A DNA stretch of 64,000 bases from Syngnathus acus (lineage: Eukaryota > Chordata > Actinopteri > Syngnathiformes > Syngnathidae), in contig NC_051098.1 of assembly GCF_901709675.1 (NCBI RefSeq), positions 15,743,464-15,807,463 on the forward strand. Reading direction: 5' to 3'. The notes beneath the pieces were generated by a model. The model did no database searches, had not been told where the DNA came from, and worked only from the letters and a program-made list of their open reading frames with translations. Of this stretch, positions 26,083 through 39,112 are shown one piece after another. The translations under genes were made by a program, and so were the position numbers. The number at the start of each line of letters is the position of its first letter. Within the stretch, counting starts at the first letter, position 1.

Positions 26083-26560
26083 AATTATCTATTTTAAGCA
26101 TTGAGCTAACACATAGCCACGAAGCTAATTGGGCAGCTTTGAGTGTTTTTCATGGCTTGCACGTGAACTAGCTACCTGGCTAATTAGCATATTTCACTCA
26201 TGTCTTAACGTTCTTTTATCGCTGAGCTAAGTAATGTTTTCTGCGGCTTTTCCGGCTAACTAACTAGCTAATCGATATTTCTTGCTAATGTCATAATTCA
26301 TTTCATCATTAAGCTTACACGTCACAAGCCACACTTGGTGAATTACAGCATTTTAGCTTTGAGCGTAAATTAGCATTTCCCACCAATGTCTTCTCCATGT
26401 TTTATCAGAGATAAGTGGGTGACTGTTAGCATTTGCGATGGCTTTGCGCACTAATTAGCTTGCTAATTAGCATTTCCTACAATGCAATCATTTTAATCAT
26501 TGCGGCAAGCATAACTACATTAACAACGCCACAAGCCATATGGGTGACAGTTCCCCCCTC
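26083..26560. repeat. Degenerate ~90-100 bp minisatellite in the sipa1l3 3' UTR
   Basis: About five diverged copies can be aligned on a shared core (TTAGCATTTC, then CAATGTC, then TTTTATCATTGAG, then TAAG), starting near 26083, 26183, 26270, 26370 and 26467. They give the segment its many GCTAA/TTAGC words. The copies are strongly diverged, so the repeat is old. Confidence 0.55.
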
Positions 26561-27540
26561 CCATCAACCCCTCTTAACAATAAGCTAAACTAAGCTAGGC
26601 TACTAAAAACAATGTGTTCTTTCTCTTACTCTATCCCAAAAAGTATATATATTTTCTTTCCAGAATTTCAAGCTATTTCTATACTCGTCTTTGTAAAAAC
26701 AAAAATGGCAAATTGTGCTTCTATTATCATTTACTGTACACTTGGGAGACAAAATGCCCCCGTTGCGTCTGTGAAAACTCCTATTTATATACTGTTGATC
26801 TATTTTTCATACAAAAAGACAGTTTTGTGCTTTTCGGCCGCCGGTACTTTTTGATAACTCCGATAACACTGTTTGCGATGACTGGAACTGTTTGAATACT
26901 TGGCCCAGGTTCCTTATGATACTGGACCTAAAGGCTACACCACCACAGGTACTGTTTGAGGAAAAAAAAAATAGCATCTAGCTCTTTATTTGCCATTCTG
27001 GCTTTCCCTTTAAGGCTTCTTTCTTCTGGTAGGAAATGAGTGAAGTTGAATATGACGTTTGTGGAATGGTTTGATGGTGACTGAGGACAGGCACATGTAA
27101 ATGGAACATATCAAGGGCGGGCAACCTCATCCAAACTGCCATGCAATTTTAAAAAGCTCTGAAAAACCCAAGTCCATTTAAACCACACGCTCTCTGTGAA
27201 CAAGTCTGGATTTCCCAACCCTGCAGATGAAAAATCACATTAATTCCTCCGAGGTGTCTACATCTTGTTTTTCTCATGTAAAAAAGGGTTTTTCTAAATA
27301 TAATTGCTTCTTTCTTTTTTCTTTTATGTATGATGAAGCTATTTATAGCCTACGGTGATCCATGTTGAACAAATCAGTAATGGTAATGTACAATTTTCCT
27401 TTCTATATGTTTTGATAATTTATTTTTTGGTTGTAATGCATACAACAGTGAGGATGTGAGGAGCAGGTACTGTTATTATTGGCTCTGGGTTGTAACAAGT
27501 GTACATTTAAAATGTAAATTATGTCTTCATTTTATAAAAA

Positions 27541-27546
27541 AATAAA
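27541..27546 (+). terminator. sipa1l3: sipa1l3 polyadenylation signal
   Basis: AATAAA within an A-rich stretch; the last canonical plus-strand signal before the convergent rrm1 3' end. Confidence 0.5.
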
Positions 27547-27658
27547 ATTAATTCTCAAGTTTTTGTATGCTTTTACCTTGTTCCGTAATAGACCTCAGGT
27601 AAATCTCCAGATCGCAAGAAGCATGGTAACCACTTAGTGTTAAAGATATGTGAAGGTT

Positions 27659-27664
27659 TTTATT
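27659..27664 (-). terminator. rrm1: rrm1 polyadenylation signal (AATAAA on the minus strand)
   Basis: TTTATT on the plus strand, 85 nt past the rrm1 stop codon, reads AATAAA on the coding strand. It lies about 110 nt from the sipa1l3 signal on the other strand, so the two transcripts end almost face to face. Confidence 0.5.
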
Positions 27665-27748
27665 GAATGAATATTAACACTTAAGAACAAAATTGCTGCT
27701 GTTCAACAGGACAATTGGAGTTAAATGCGAGTGGAATGGTGGAAGCCT

Positions 27749-30700
27749 TCAAGAGCCGCACATGAGGCACTCGTCTCTGTTCTCCAGAGAGCACACCATG
27801 GCGGCCGTGTTCCGCTCCTTGACGTCTTCCTCTGGAATTTTTTCTGCGGTGCCGTTGGTCAGGGCGGAAGTCTCCTTCAGTTTCTCCTTGTCCAGCGTGA
27901 ACTGGATGGGGTTGGCGGCTGGCTTGGTCCGCAGGTAGTACATGCCTGTCTTCAGTCCCTGGGAGCAGATGGATGATGACAATTTAAAGTACACGCTAAG
28001 AAAGCTTTTGTTATGTGTAAATTTGACACGTACCTGCTTCCAACCGTAGAAGTGCATGCTGGTCAGTTTGCCGTAATTGGGCTCTGCGATGTGGATGTTG
28101 AGCGATTGGCTCTGGTCGATGTAGGCCCCTCGGTCGGCGGCCATCTTGAGCACCGTCTTCTGGGAGATCTCCCACACGGTTTTGTACAGCTGCTTCAGGT
28201 CATCGGGGATCTCAGCAATTTCCTGGAGAGAAGAAAAAAAGACTAGGATTAGGAATACAGTAACCCTCCTGCTATACTGTCGATTTTTCTGTTCTGAAGA
28301 TATTTAACCTGTATGGAGCCGTTGTTAGCAATCAGCTGGTTCTTCATGTCCTCACCCCACAAACCCCTGTCAGTGAGATCCTTGAGCAGGTGCGGGTTGA
28401 CGCACTGGAACTCGCCGGAGAGCACCCTACGCGTGTAGATATTGCTGGTGTACGCCTCGATGGACTCGTTGTTACCGAGGATCTGCGCGGTGGAGGCGGT
28501 GGGCATGGGTGCTAGCAGCAGGCTGTTCCTCACGCCGTGCTTGGCGATCTTCTCCTTGAGCAGCGCCCAGTCCCACAGTGGTGTGGGTGTCCGCTGCCAC
28601 ATGTCATACTGGAGGATCCCCTTGCTGACGGGCGAGCCTGGGTACGTCTTGTAGGCGCCGTGCTCGGCGGCCAGCTCGCAGCTGGCCTCCAGCGCTGCGT
28701 AGTAAAGTGTCTCGAAGATCTGGATGTTGAGCAGCTGCGCCTCGGGGCTCTCGAAGGGATACCGCATGAGGATGAAGGCGTCGGCCAGCCCTTGGACGCC
28801 GATGCCGATGGGCCGGTGACGCATGTTGGACCGTTCCGCCTCAGGCACCGGGTAGTAGTTGATATCAATGATTCTGTTGAGATTCTTGACGATGACTTTG
28901 GTGACGGCCGCCAGCTTCTTGAAGTCGTACGTGCGCTCGGGCGTGACGTACATGTTGAGCGCCACGGAGGCCAGGTTGCACACGGCCACCTCATCGTGGC
29001 TGGTGTACTCCACGATCTCTGTGCACAGGTTGCTGCACTTGATGGTGCCCAGGTTCTGCTGGTTGCTCTTGCGGTTGCACGAATCCTTGTAGAGCATGTA
29101 GGGCGTGCCCGTCTCCGTCTGCGACTCGATGATGGCGTACCACACCTGCTGGGCCTTCACCACCCGCTTGACCCGGCCCTCCTTCTCGTAGCGCGTGTAG
29201 AGCTCCTCGAAGTCTTCGCCCCAGCACTCGTCCAGGCCGGGGCACTCATTGGGGCACATGAGCGACCAGTCCTGGTTGCTCTCCACCCTCTTCATGAAAA
29301 GATCCGGGATCCACAGGGCGTAGAAGAGGTCTCGGGCGCGGCGTTCCTCCTTGCCAGTGTTCTTCTTCAGCTCCAGGAAGTCGAAGACGTCAAAATGCCA
29401 CGGCTCCAGGTACATGGCAAAAGCACCGGGCCGCTTGTTGCCGCCCTGGTCCACGTAGCGCGCCGTGTTGTTGTAGACGCGCAGCATGGGCACCAGGCCG
29501 TTGGAGTTGCCGTTGGTACCGGCAATGTAGCTGCCGGTGGAGCGGATGCAGCTGACCGCCACGCCAATGCCGCCTGCCGACTTGGAGATGAGGGCACAAT
29601 GCTTGAGAGTGTCGTAGATGCCCTCGATGCTGTCGTCTTTCATGGCCAGCAAGAAACAGCTGGACAACTGCGGCCTGTTGGTGCCGGCATTGAAGAGCGT
29701 GGGTGAGGCGTGAGTGAACCACCTTTCTGACAGCAGGTTGTACGTCTCGATGGCCGCGTCCACGCGCTGGCCGTGAATGCCCACCGCGACCCGCATCAGC
29801 ATGTGCTGCGGGCGCTCCGCCACCTTGCCGTTGATCTTGAGCAGGTACGAGCGCTCCAGGGTCTTGAAGCCGAAGAAATTGTAAGAGAAGTCGCGGTCGT
29901 AGATGATTGCTGAGTTGAGGCGATCTTTGTGCTCCATCACCACATCCAGCGTCTCCTTGGAGATCATGGGTGAGTGGCGGCGGTTGAGCGGGTTGACATA
30001 GTTGAAAAGGTCCTCCATGACTTCACTGAACACCTTTTTGGTCTCCTTGTGCAGGTTGGAGACGGCGATGCGGGCCGCCAGGATGGCGTAGTCAGGGTGC
30101 TTGGTGGTAAGCGTGGCGGCGATCTCGGCCGCAAGCGTGTCCAACTCCACCGTGGTCACGCCGCTGTACAGGCCCTGGATCACTTTCATGGTGATCTGGG
30201 CCGGGTCCACAAAGTCCGAGTTGAGGCCATAGCAAAGCTTCTGGATGCGCGAGGTGATTTTGTCAAACATGACACGCTCTTGGCGGCCATCTGGAACACA
30301 ACACCGATGCCATTACAACTCCCATCTTTGCAAAGGCTCAACGACAGCTTCTTGTAAATACTGTAAAACAGCTCAGTGGGCTAGTGGTAGAGTGTCCGCC
30401 CTGAGACTGGAAGGTTGTGGGTTCAAACCCCGGCCGGGTCATACCGAAGACTATAAAAATGGGACCCATTGCCTCCCTGCTTGGCACTCAGCATTAAGGG
30501 TTGGAATTGGGGGGTTAGATCCCCAACTGATTCCCGAGCGCGGCACCGCTGCTGCTCCCCTCTCCCCCAGGGGTGGATCCAAATCACACGGGGATGGGTT
30601 CAATGCAGAGGACAAATTTCACCACACCCAGATGTGTGTGTGACGATCATTGGGACTTTTTAACTTTTAATTCTGTCCACTTTATTGCTACCACAGGGTA

Positions 30701-31204
30701 CACAAAGTTTGTAGTCAAAATTGTTCACACAAGTAAATTTGAGGTCAGAGTTTGAGGTTAAAGAATTACATTTAAAGTAGGCATAAAAAGTTGAACGTAA
30801 AGGTGATCAAGTATTAGCCCGTGCGCGCTTGCGCGTTCGTACGTTAACACCCTGGCGCCAACTATGACAAAGGACCCTCGAGAAAATCAGCCAAGAACAA
30901 GAAGGAAAAGACACATTGCATCCACTCCTGAGCGGTAGTGTTGTTAAAACGTCATTTGAACCAAACACGCTTGCTTTGCTTCAATGAATCCACCTAGAAA
31001 GTCCAAGTTTGCTGTTGTGTGCCGCCAACTAACTGCGCGTCGTACAGGCTCGACTTTGCCCGTGTGAGACAAATCAGCTCGCTTGCAAAAGGTATAATGA
31101 CACAAATTGTTTGACTTTCGTCTTGCAACAGTGACCATATGGAAGACAAAACGGAAGAGACGAGGATCTGACGGTTGCCACTCACCTCTCTTAATCACAT
31201 GCAT
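27749..31204 (-). CDS. rrm1: Ribonucleoside-diphosphate reductase large subunit
   Basis: Coding exons in order on the minus strand: 31204-31186, 30290-28309, 28222-28034, 27958-27749; 2400 nt including stop, 799 aa (human RRM1 is 792). Junctions are in phase: MHVIKR plus a split Asp codon joins to [10 protein letters not shown]. It makes dNDPs from NDPs with the small subunit R2 or p53R2 in the cytosol. Visible features: the N-terminal ATP-cone (about 1-92), the dNTP-sensing and catalytic barrel with [11 protein letters not shown] (active-site Cys aligned to human 218), NLCTEIVEY (Asn, Cys and Glu aligned to 427, 429 and 431), VCNLAS (Cys 444), the loop [13 protein letters not shown], and the C-terminal redox pair in DECLMCGS. 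All catalytic residues are present, so the gene looks active. The odd feature is the gene structure: one exon of 1982 bp where human has most of its 19 exons. Human RRM1 is on 11p15.4, unlike its neighbours here. Confidence 0.97.
30369..30671 (+). mobile_element. tRNA-derived SINE in rrm1 intron 1
   Basis: The 5' part is tRNA-like with an A-box (TAGTGGTAGAG, about 30382-30392) and a B-box (GGTTCAAACCC, 30420-30430). The body carries CCTCCCTGCTTGGCACTCAG, GATTCCCGAGCGCGGCACCG and GCTGCTGCTCCCCTC, then a tail with ATCATTGGGACTTTTTAACTTT. This arrangement matches widespread fish SINEs of the V-SINE type. It lies within the 895 bp intron 1 of rrm1, opposite to the direction of transcription. It is not a functional tRNA gene, because it lacks a cloverleaf of normal length with a closed acceptor stem. 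Confidence 0.8.
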
Positions 31205-31320
31205 CTTTGGCAACGAGTTGTCCTGTCTACACCGACAAAATGGTCTTTCGCCCGCCGAGTGCTGTTCGAACGCAAACAACAGCGCGGGAGCGTGGTTCCG
31301 TACTACGTAGTACGTACGTA

Positions 31321-31674
31321 AGACGGAAGAGGATTAGGGCCAGTGAAGAAATAAAACCGAGGGGTGACAGGATTCTGACTTTTTTTTCTCAGAATTCTGA
31401 CTTTATTCTCAGAATTCTGACTTTAAAACATTCGCAGATTTTCGCCCGGCCTGTATTTAAGGAGGCGGGCGGTCCTCCGTCCTTGGATGGATAACATTCG
31501 CAGATTTTCGCCCGACCTGTAAAGTCAGAATTCTGAGAATAAAGTCAGAATTCTGACTTAAAGTCAGAAAGTGGGAATTCTGACTTTAAAGTCAGAATTC
31601 TGAGAAAAAAGTCAGAATCCTGTCACCCCTCGTTTTTCTTTCTTCACTGGCCCTAATCCTCTTCAGTTCCGTCT
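31321..31674. mobile_element. Fold-back (inverted-repeat) MITE-like element
   Basis: The outer ~60 bp arms are inverted copies: AGACGG...GAGGATTAGGGCCAGTGAAGAA on the left, TTCTTCACTGGCCCTAATCCTC...CCGTCT on the right. Inside, short palindromic words (AAAGTCAGAATTCTGACTTT type) recur on both arms, and a direct repeat of AACATTCGCAGATTTTCGCCC occurs near 31429 and 31493. No coding capacity and no clear target-site duplication. The AGTCAGAATTCTGA motif is widespread in fish repeats. Confidence 0.7.
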
Positions 31675-31801
31675 ACCTCCCACTAACGTTATATTCGTAG
31701 AGAACCCATCGGCAACGGGAAAGCTCGGGCTCGTTCAAAAACAGAACAGCGATACGACACGTAAAATTTTTTTAAAGATATAAAACCGATATTAGTCCGA
31801 A

Positions 31802-31865
31802 TGAAACTGAAAGGAAAAGGCTCATTTGTGTTCTGAAACTGAAAGGAAAAGGCTCATTTGTGTTC
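31802..31865 (+). repeat. Two tandem 32 bp units, each with an ISRE-like motif
   Basis: A 32 bp unit is repeated perfectly in tandem (31802-31833 and 31834-31865). Each copy carries GAAACTGAAA, which fits the interferon-stimulated response element GAAANNGAAA. It lies about 450 bp upstream of the qpctl start codon. Confidence 0.6.
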
Positions 31866-32294
31866 AGTCGTGTAATTAAGTCAAATGGGTGATTTGCACT
31901 CATTAACCAGATGGTGGCGGTAAGGATTCAAAAACGTTGTTTGCTAACTGCTATTATTAAAAGAAGAACGTCACAAAGCCAACAAAAACCCGGAAGTGAA
32001 AATACTTACAAAATCCACGCTAACCACGAAACATGTTGTATGTTATCTATTAGTTGTGGATTATTTGGTAAGCGTTAATGATGTTGTGCGACGATAATGT
32101 GTAATTGCCTTTAAAAAACATGTTAGAACAAGTTACGTCAACGTAAACTTAAGCGCTTGGAAGATGTAAAGCTTGTTTCTACGACTTGTCATCAAGTCCC
32201 GCCTCCTGTAGTTACTTGCCTCCTCACGTGCTCCATGTACGGACACGTAGTGATTTGATTTGGAACCCGCTGACTGGATCTCTGCACCGCTCTC

Positions 32295-35087
<2,793 letters not shown>

Positions 35088-35557
35088 AGGCCACTTCTCA
35101 TCAACTCTGAAGGAAATTGAAGGACTGGAGTGAGAAAATGTCACTGTCAAGTGGACACCAGCTGAAGAGCTGTCACCGCTGTGTCCTCGGTCAAGTATTT
35201 TTTTCTACTGCATACATGTTAGCAGATCTGAACAATTGTTAATTGCTTTTATTTCTCTGAACTCGGCCTTTCTCCTTACTCCCATAAATCTTAAATGCAC
35301 AAATGAGACTTTTTTGAGGTCAATGTCAAAACACTGAAATGCAGTACAAAAAAAAAAAGATGGAATGTTTTACCCGCAAGAAATTGTGAAAATCTTCCAA
35401 TTTGTCACTTTTAATCTGTATCAAACCAGATTTTTCCAGCAGGATTACTGCCACAGTTATTTATTGACCATAAAACAGGCACACTATTTCTTGACTTGTC
35501 ACGTTCTTGAGCCATAGTTTCTTAACGTATTCATTGATGGTGACTGCAATACATGAT

Positions 35558-35859
35558 TAAGCATGGGCCAATTACCGGTTTGACAAGTCAAGGTTTCACG
35601 AACCACGGATACTGGCTGTCACTGGTAATGAGCTCTCTTAGGATTTTGCTGCTTGCAGGGTTGAGTAGTTAATTGCCAACATTTTTTTTTTTCTCCTTCC
35701 GAGCAGTTACACACGGAGGTAGGGAGCAATACAATGGTAAAAAAAAAACATCTTTTTTACTCAAATATTTCTCAAAAAAAGGTCATTTTAGACAAATAAT
35801 TTTAATACCGTGATATCATTTTTGCTCATTGTTAAAACCTAATATTGGACCATGCCTAA
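35558..35859. mobile_element. hAT-like MITE in the qpctl 3' UTR
   Basis: Inverted ends TTAAGCATGGGCC (35558) and GGACCATGCCTAA (ending 35859) bound about 300 bp without coding capacity. The flanks carry a near-perfect 8 bp duplication (TACATGAT on the left, AACATGAT on the right), the length made by hAT transposases. A fragment of the same family lies at about 48221 in clptm1 intron 1. Confidence 0.65.
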
Positions 35860-36403
35860 ACATGATGTATTTCAGTAAGCGGAGGGACCAAGTTTCTAAT
35901 TTGGGTCATAGCTGAAAGAGTTTGGGGACCAAGGGTTCCTCAGTGTGACCCAAAAGTCACTACATGTTTCCTTTTTTGTTTCAGGTATCATTCAGATCAC
36001 AAATGTGAGGCCATCAGCATTTAACGGCTCAAGCTTTGCACTTTTTGTAAGCACACCACCCTCGCCAATTGACATTGGAGCAGCGTTGCAAAATCACTGA
36101 CATTTTTCTGTGATCGACGGCAAAGGTATTCATGTTTTTTTTTTTTTAAACTAGATCCACTACAACTGCCATTGCTGAAAACACCAAAGTTGTAGAGCAA
36201 CTGCTTTTGAGCGTTGGAAAACATCTTGCCAGACAGCAATACAGAATATGCAAAGCCTGAGCGGTCAAATGTTAACGGTAGATGAAATGAAAGAGAAATG
36301 CAGAGTAACTTTTGGCTCATCCTGCACAACCTGCTTCACACAGTACAATATGTACTATGTGTTTGAGCCTTCATGGAGTGTGTTGCATGAAGTGATATTT
36401 AGA

Positions 36404-36409
36404 AATAAA
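36404..36409 (+). terminator. qpctl: Likely qpctl polyadenylation signal
   Basis: AATAAA, 1.3 kb after the stop; chosen because it is the last clear signal before the convergent six5 transcript. Confidence 0.4.
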
Positions 36410-36546
36410 CTTAATCTGTAAATTTACTGGAGGTGTTTATAAGTGTCCAAACAAAAACAAAAAAATCCGGGTTAAATGCACAGTTAAAACTAAAGACTTT
36501 GAATGGGGAAAATCAAGCGATTACACTAGAAGTCATATAAATGTAC

Positions 36547-36552
36547 TTTATT
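36547..36552 (-). terminator. six5: Likely six5 polyadenylation signal (AATAAA on the minus strand)
   Basis: TTTATT on the plus strand, about 2.56 kb past the six5 stop codon. Closer weak candidates exist (near 37258), so the true 3' end may be nearer. Confidence 0.35.
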
Positions 36553-36678
36553 ACATCGGCGTGTAATATAAAAAATAGAATGCATTTAATACAAAAGAGG
36601 AGAAAACAAAACAAGTGATCCCTTTTCAAACACTATCAAATAGTCAATACATTATCTTTGGTGAATGCTGGAGTTCTT

Positions 36679-36703
36679 TGTGTGTGTGTGTGTGTGTGTG
36701 TGT
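36679..36703. repeat. (TG)n microsatellite
   Basis: About 12 TG dinucleotides in the presumed six5 3' UTR. Confidence 0.9.
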
Positions 36704-37015
36704 CCGGTAGGAAAGCTAAAACTCCCAAACATACAATTGTGCATTTGCCCAAACAGGCTTGTTGTATTGATGTGATTTTAGTTAGAGATGGCTCATGCAC
36801 CAGACAAAACATATTTGACATACAAATTCATATTTCCCTTTATCCCTCTGTTATTTAAATGCTTAATACAAATGATCTGTCCATCTGTGGCGACCGCTTA
36901 AAACATTTATTTGAACAACTGATGAAAATGAATGTCATTTTCTTTTTTCTTCAAATAAAACGCGAAACACCAATGGACAAGATGAGTTTTGGTTTAAATG
37001 TACAAACAAAACAGA

Positions 37016-37388
37016 CTTGTATAGAAAGTCTACACACCCCTGCTCAAATGCCCGTTTTTCATCATTAACATTTTAACACTATTAACGTGGCCTGTTTTCA
37101 TCGACAATAATAATAATAATCTGTGGGTGTTGGGGAAATCATAGAACATCAGAAATTTGTGGTTAATCCAATTTAACAAGAATGTGAATGCGATCGGTTA
37201 TTTCTAAACACAGCCACAACCTGTTAAGAGGGTGTGCACACTTTTACAACCACATCCCAGTTATTTTTATTTACCCCTTTTTGAAAAGATTTTTAAAAAT
37301 GGTCGTGTTGTGTAGGTCACATTGAATTTCAGAATGAATCACAAAAAACACATTTGAACAGGGGTGTGTAGACCTTTTATGGCCATTG
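37016..37388. mobile_element. Tc1/mariner-like MITE with ~23 bp terminal inverted repeats
   Basis: GTCTACACACCCCTGCTCAAATG (37028-37050) is mirrored by CATTTGAACAGGGGTGTGTAGAC (37351-37373) with one mismatch. TA dinucleotides stand at the outer edges (TTGTATAG and ATTGTATG), consistent with a TA target site. The ~300 bp interior has no open frame. It lies in the presumed 3' UTR or flank of six5. Confidence 0.7.
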
Positions 37389-38789
37389 TATGTTGCCACA
37401 AAAATGGCCATAATGTAACGACAAAGACTTTAAAAAGTGTGTGTGTACCATTAATGGCCAAAATGTTTCACCGCTGACAGTGGAAGGTCCACAAGACCAT
37501 TTCAGACTTGAATTATGGAATTTTTTCCACAATTTTAAGGTCTTGTGTCCAAATACTGTTGTAGCAACGGCGTAAACATTGTATGAATGCAATGTGCAAA
37601 ATATACAAAAACACATCAACGTATTTTTTTAACCGGAAAATGAAAACCACACAGACGACTATTCCAACGCGAGTCTCGTTCGGTTGCAGACATCTAAAAA
37701 CATTTGATTCAAAACGTATAAGCTTTAATATAAGGCACTTTTTGTTGTGTTTTAGTGTCACGCAGCATCAGGATGTCAAGTTGAGAAAGGTAAAGCTTTC
37801 GTTGCGCTCCTACGTTTTTACCAACTTGAGACACTTTAGTGTCCTAGAAGTATAAAAATTGCATAGTTGATGTTAAAAAAAGGGCAGTCGTGTTATTCAA
37901 GTGGTAAATACAGCTCATAAAATACAACTGGATGTCCCTGGAAGCTTTACAAACGTACATATTGTGTCACATAAAAATCTGGACTCCTTGGTAGTACATT
38001 ATAAACAATAAAAACAAAAATAAGCATTTTTGGATAAGTCAGCCAACACCCAACTATTTCAAGACCTGTGCCCTTCCCAGATGGTCTGCTGAATAGTTGA
38101 CTGTGTTCCCTCCAAAACTATGACCGACGACTGCACTGCCAACAAAAAGCCACCACACACATCCACAGTGCAAGTGTAGCGAAACATTTGAACCAGCTGC
38201 AAGAACAAATGCGGTCGTACTCATTCCTTGCACAACGGCCATTAATTCAATCTGGATGCAGTTTGGTTTAACAGAGCTATTCAAAGTGTGAGATGCCAAA
38301 AAACTCCGGAAGGCGCAGCAGCTTGAGAAATCTAAAAAATGTATATAAAGTATTTGGAAATCTCTTATTTGCTTCTTTTTTTTTTGCGTTCTTAAAATGG
38401 ACAAGAATATTCCAGAAAATATGACCCAGAAAAGCTGCCTAACAAGGTTGAGACGGACAATCATTGAGGTATCAATCTGCTAAATTTTCAAATGTCAGTT
38501 TGAGAAATTATTTTCCTTGAAATTGCAAGACGTCCTTGCAAATATTTGATTTGTTAAAATGATACAGAAGTGAATGTAAACTAGAATCCCGTGTTACATT
38601 ACGTACAAAATATCCTGTAGGTTGTTTGTTTTGTGGCCTAAGGAAGCCGCATGCGAACCTAGTGTCGGTTGACGTACTTGTGGTGCATTACCAGTACCTC
38701 ACACTTTGAAAAGCACCACTACTCTTGAAACTCTACAATTTTCTATCAATAGTAGGATGTCGATTTTGGTGTAGCTGGTGTTGGATTGC

Positions 38790-38965
38790 TTTCAAGCTCA
38801 CTCGCAGACTGTAGGCGCATACAAGTGTGAATGATTGTCTTTAGGTGCCCAGTCAGTGATTGGTGGTCAATCCAGGGTGTGGTCTTTAGCTCAAAGTCAT
38901 CTGGGACACACTCCGACTTTCTAGAAAAGGCTAAGCGGTAGAAAACTGATGGATGGATGGATGTC
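38790..38965 (+). mobile_element. LINE (L2/CR1-type) 3' end fragment with ATGG tail
   Basis: The segment carries degenerate GTCAATCCAGGGTGTGG, AAGTCATCTGGGACACACTCC and AAGCGGTAGAAAACTGATGG words ending in a short (ATGG)n run. This is the classic 3' tail of an abundant fish LINE lineage. It is inserted antisense to six5, within its presumed 3' UTR. Confidence 0.65.
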
Positions 38966-39112
38966 CCATGTTGTCCATTAAAGCTGAGGTGCCAGCTGAG
39001 GCTGCGATGGTTGTACAAGAGTGAACAGGTCAAGATAAACTAGCAAGGCACCATTTGATTGTTTTTTCGGTGGTGTGATCGTTTTTTTTCCAGACGTGGT
39101 CGGTAAACATGT

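Larger units (their letters stand above)
25516..27560 (+). other. sipa1l3: 3' UTR of sipa1l3
   Basis: About 2 kb of non-coding sequence follows the stop codon and ends at a run containing AATAAA at 27541-27546. The middle (about 26083-26560) is a degenerate tandem repeat listed separately. The next gene, rrm1, ends on the other strand about 100 nt further on. Confidence 0.6.
31205..32294. promoter_or_regulatory. Divergent rrm1/qpctl intergenic promoter region
   Basis: The two start codons are 1.09 kb apart on opposite strands. Near rrm1 there is a TTTCGCCCGC motif (31245-31254) that resembles an E2F site and a 14 bp perfect palindrome GTACTACGTAGTAC (31300-31313). The middle is occupied by a fold-back element (31321-31674). 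Toward qpctl there are two tandem ISRE-like motifs (31803-31812 and 31835-31844) and an ETS-type CCCGGAAGTGAA near 31990. No TATA box stands out for either gene. Confidence 0.45.
35088..36430 (+). other. qpctl: qpctl 3' UTR and 3' end
   Basis: Non-coding sequence after the stop codon contains an hAT-like MITE and ends near AATAAA at 36404-36409. The likely six5 signal on the other strand is only about 140 nt further on. Confidence 0.5.
36535..39112 (-). other. six5: Presumed six5 3' UTR and 3' flank
   Basis: No coding frame with family similarity. It holds a TG repeat, a Tc1/mariner-like MITE and a LINE 3' fragment, all listed separately. Confidence 0.4.

Noticed and set aside
28537-29706. 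A 389-codon open frame on the plus strand opposite rrm1
   Set aside because: It is the antisense shadow of the large, GC-rich rrm1 exon; its translation is Val/Leu/Arg/Gly-rich with no family signature.
30369-30443. A possible tRNA gene with A- and B-boxes
   Set aside because: It is the head of a SINE: the tRNA-like part runs on into a conserved SINE body and there is no proper acceptor-stem closure.
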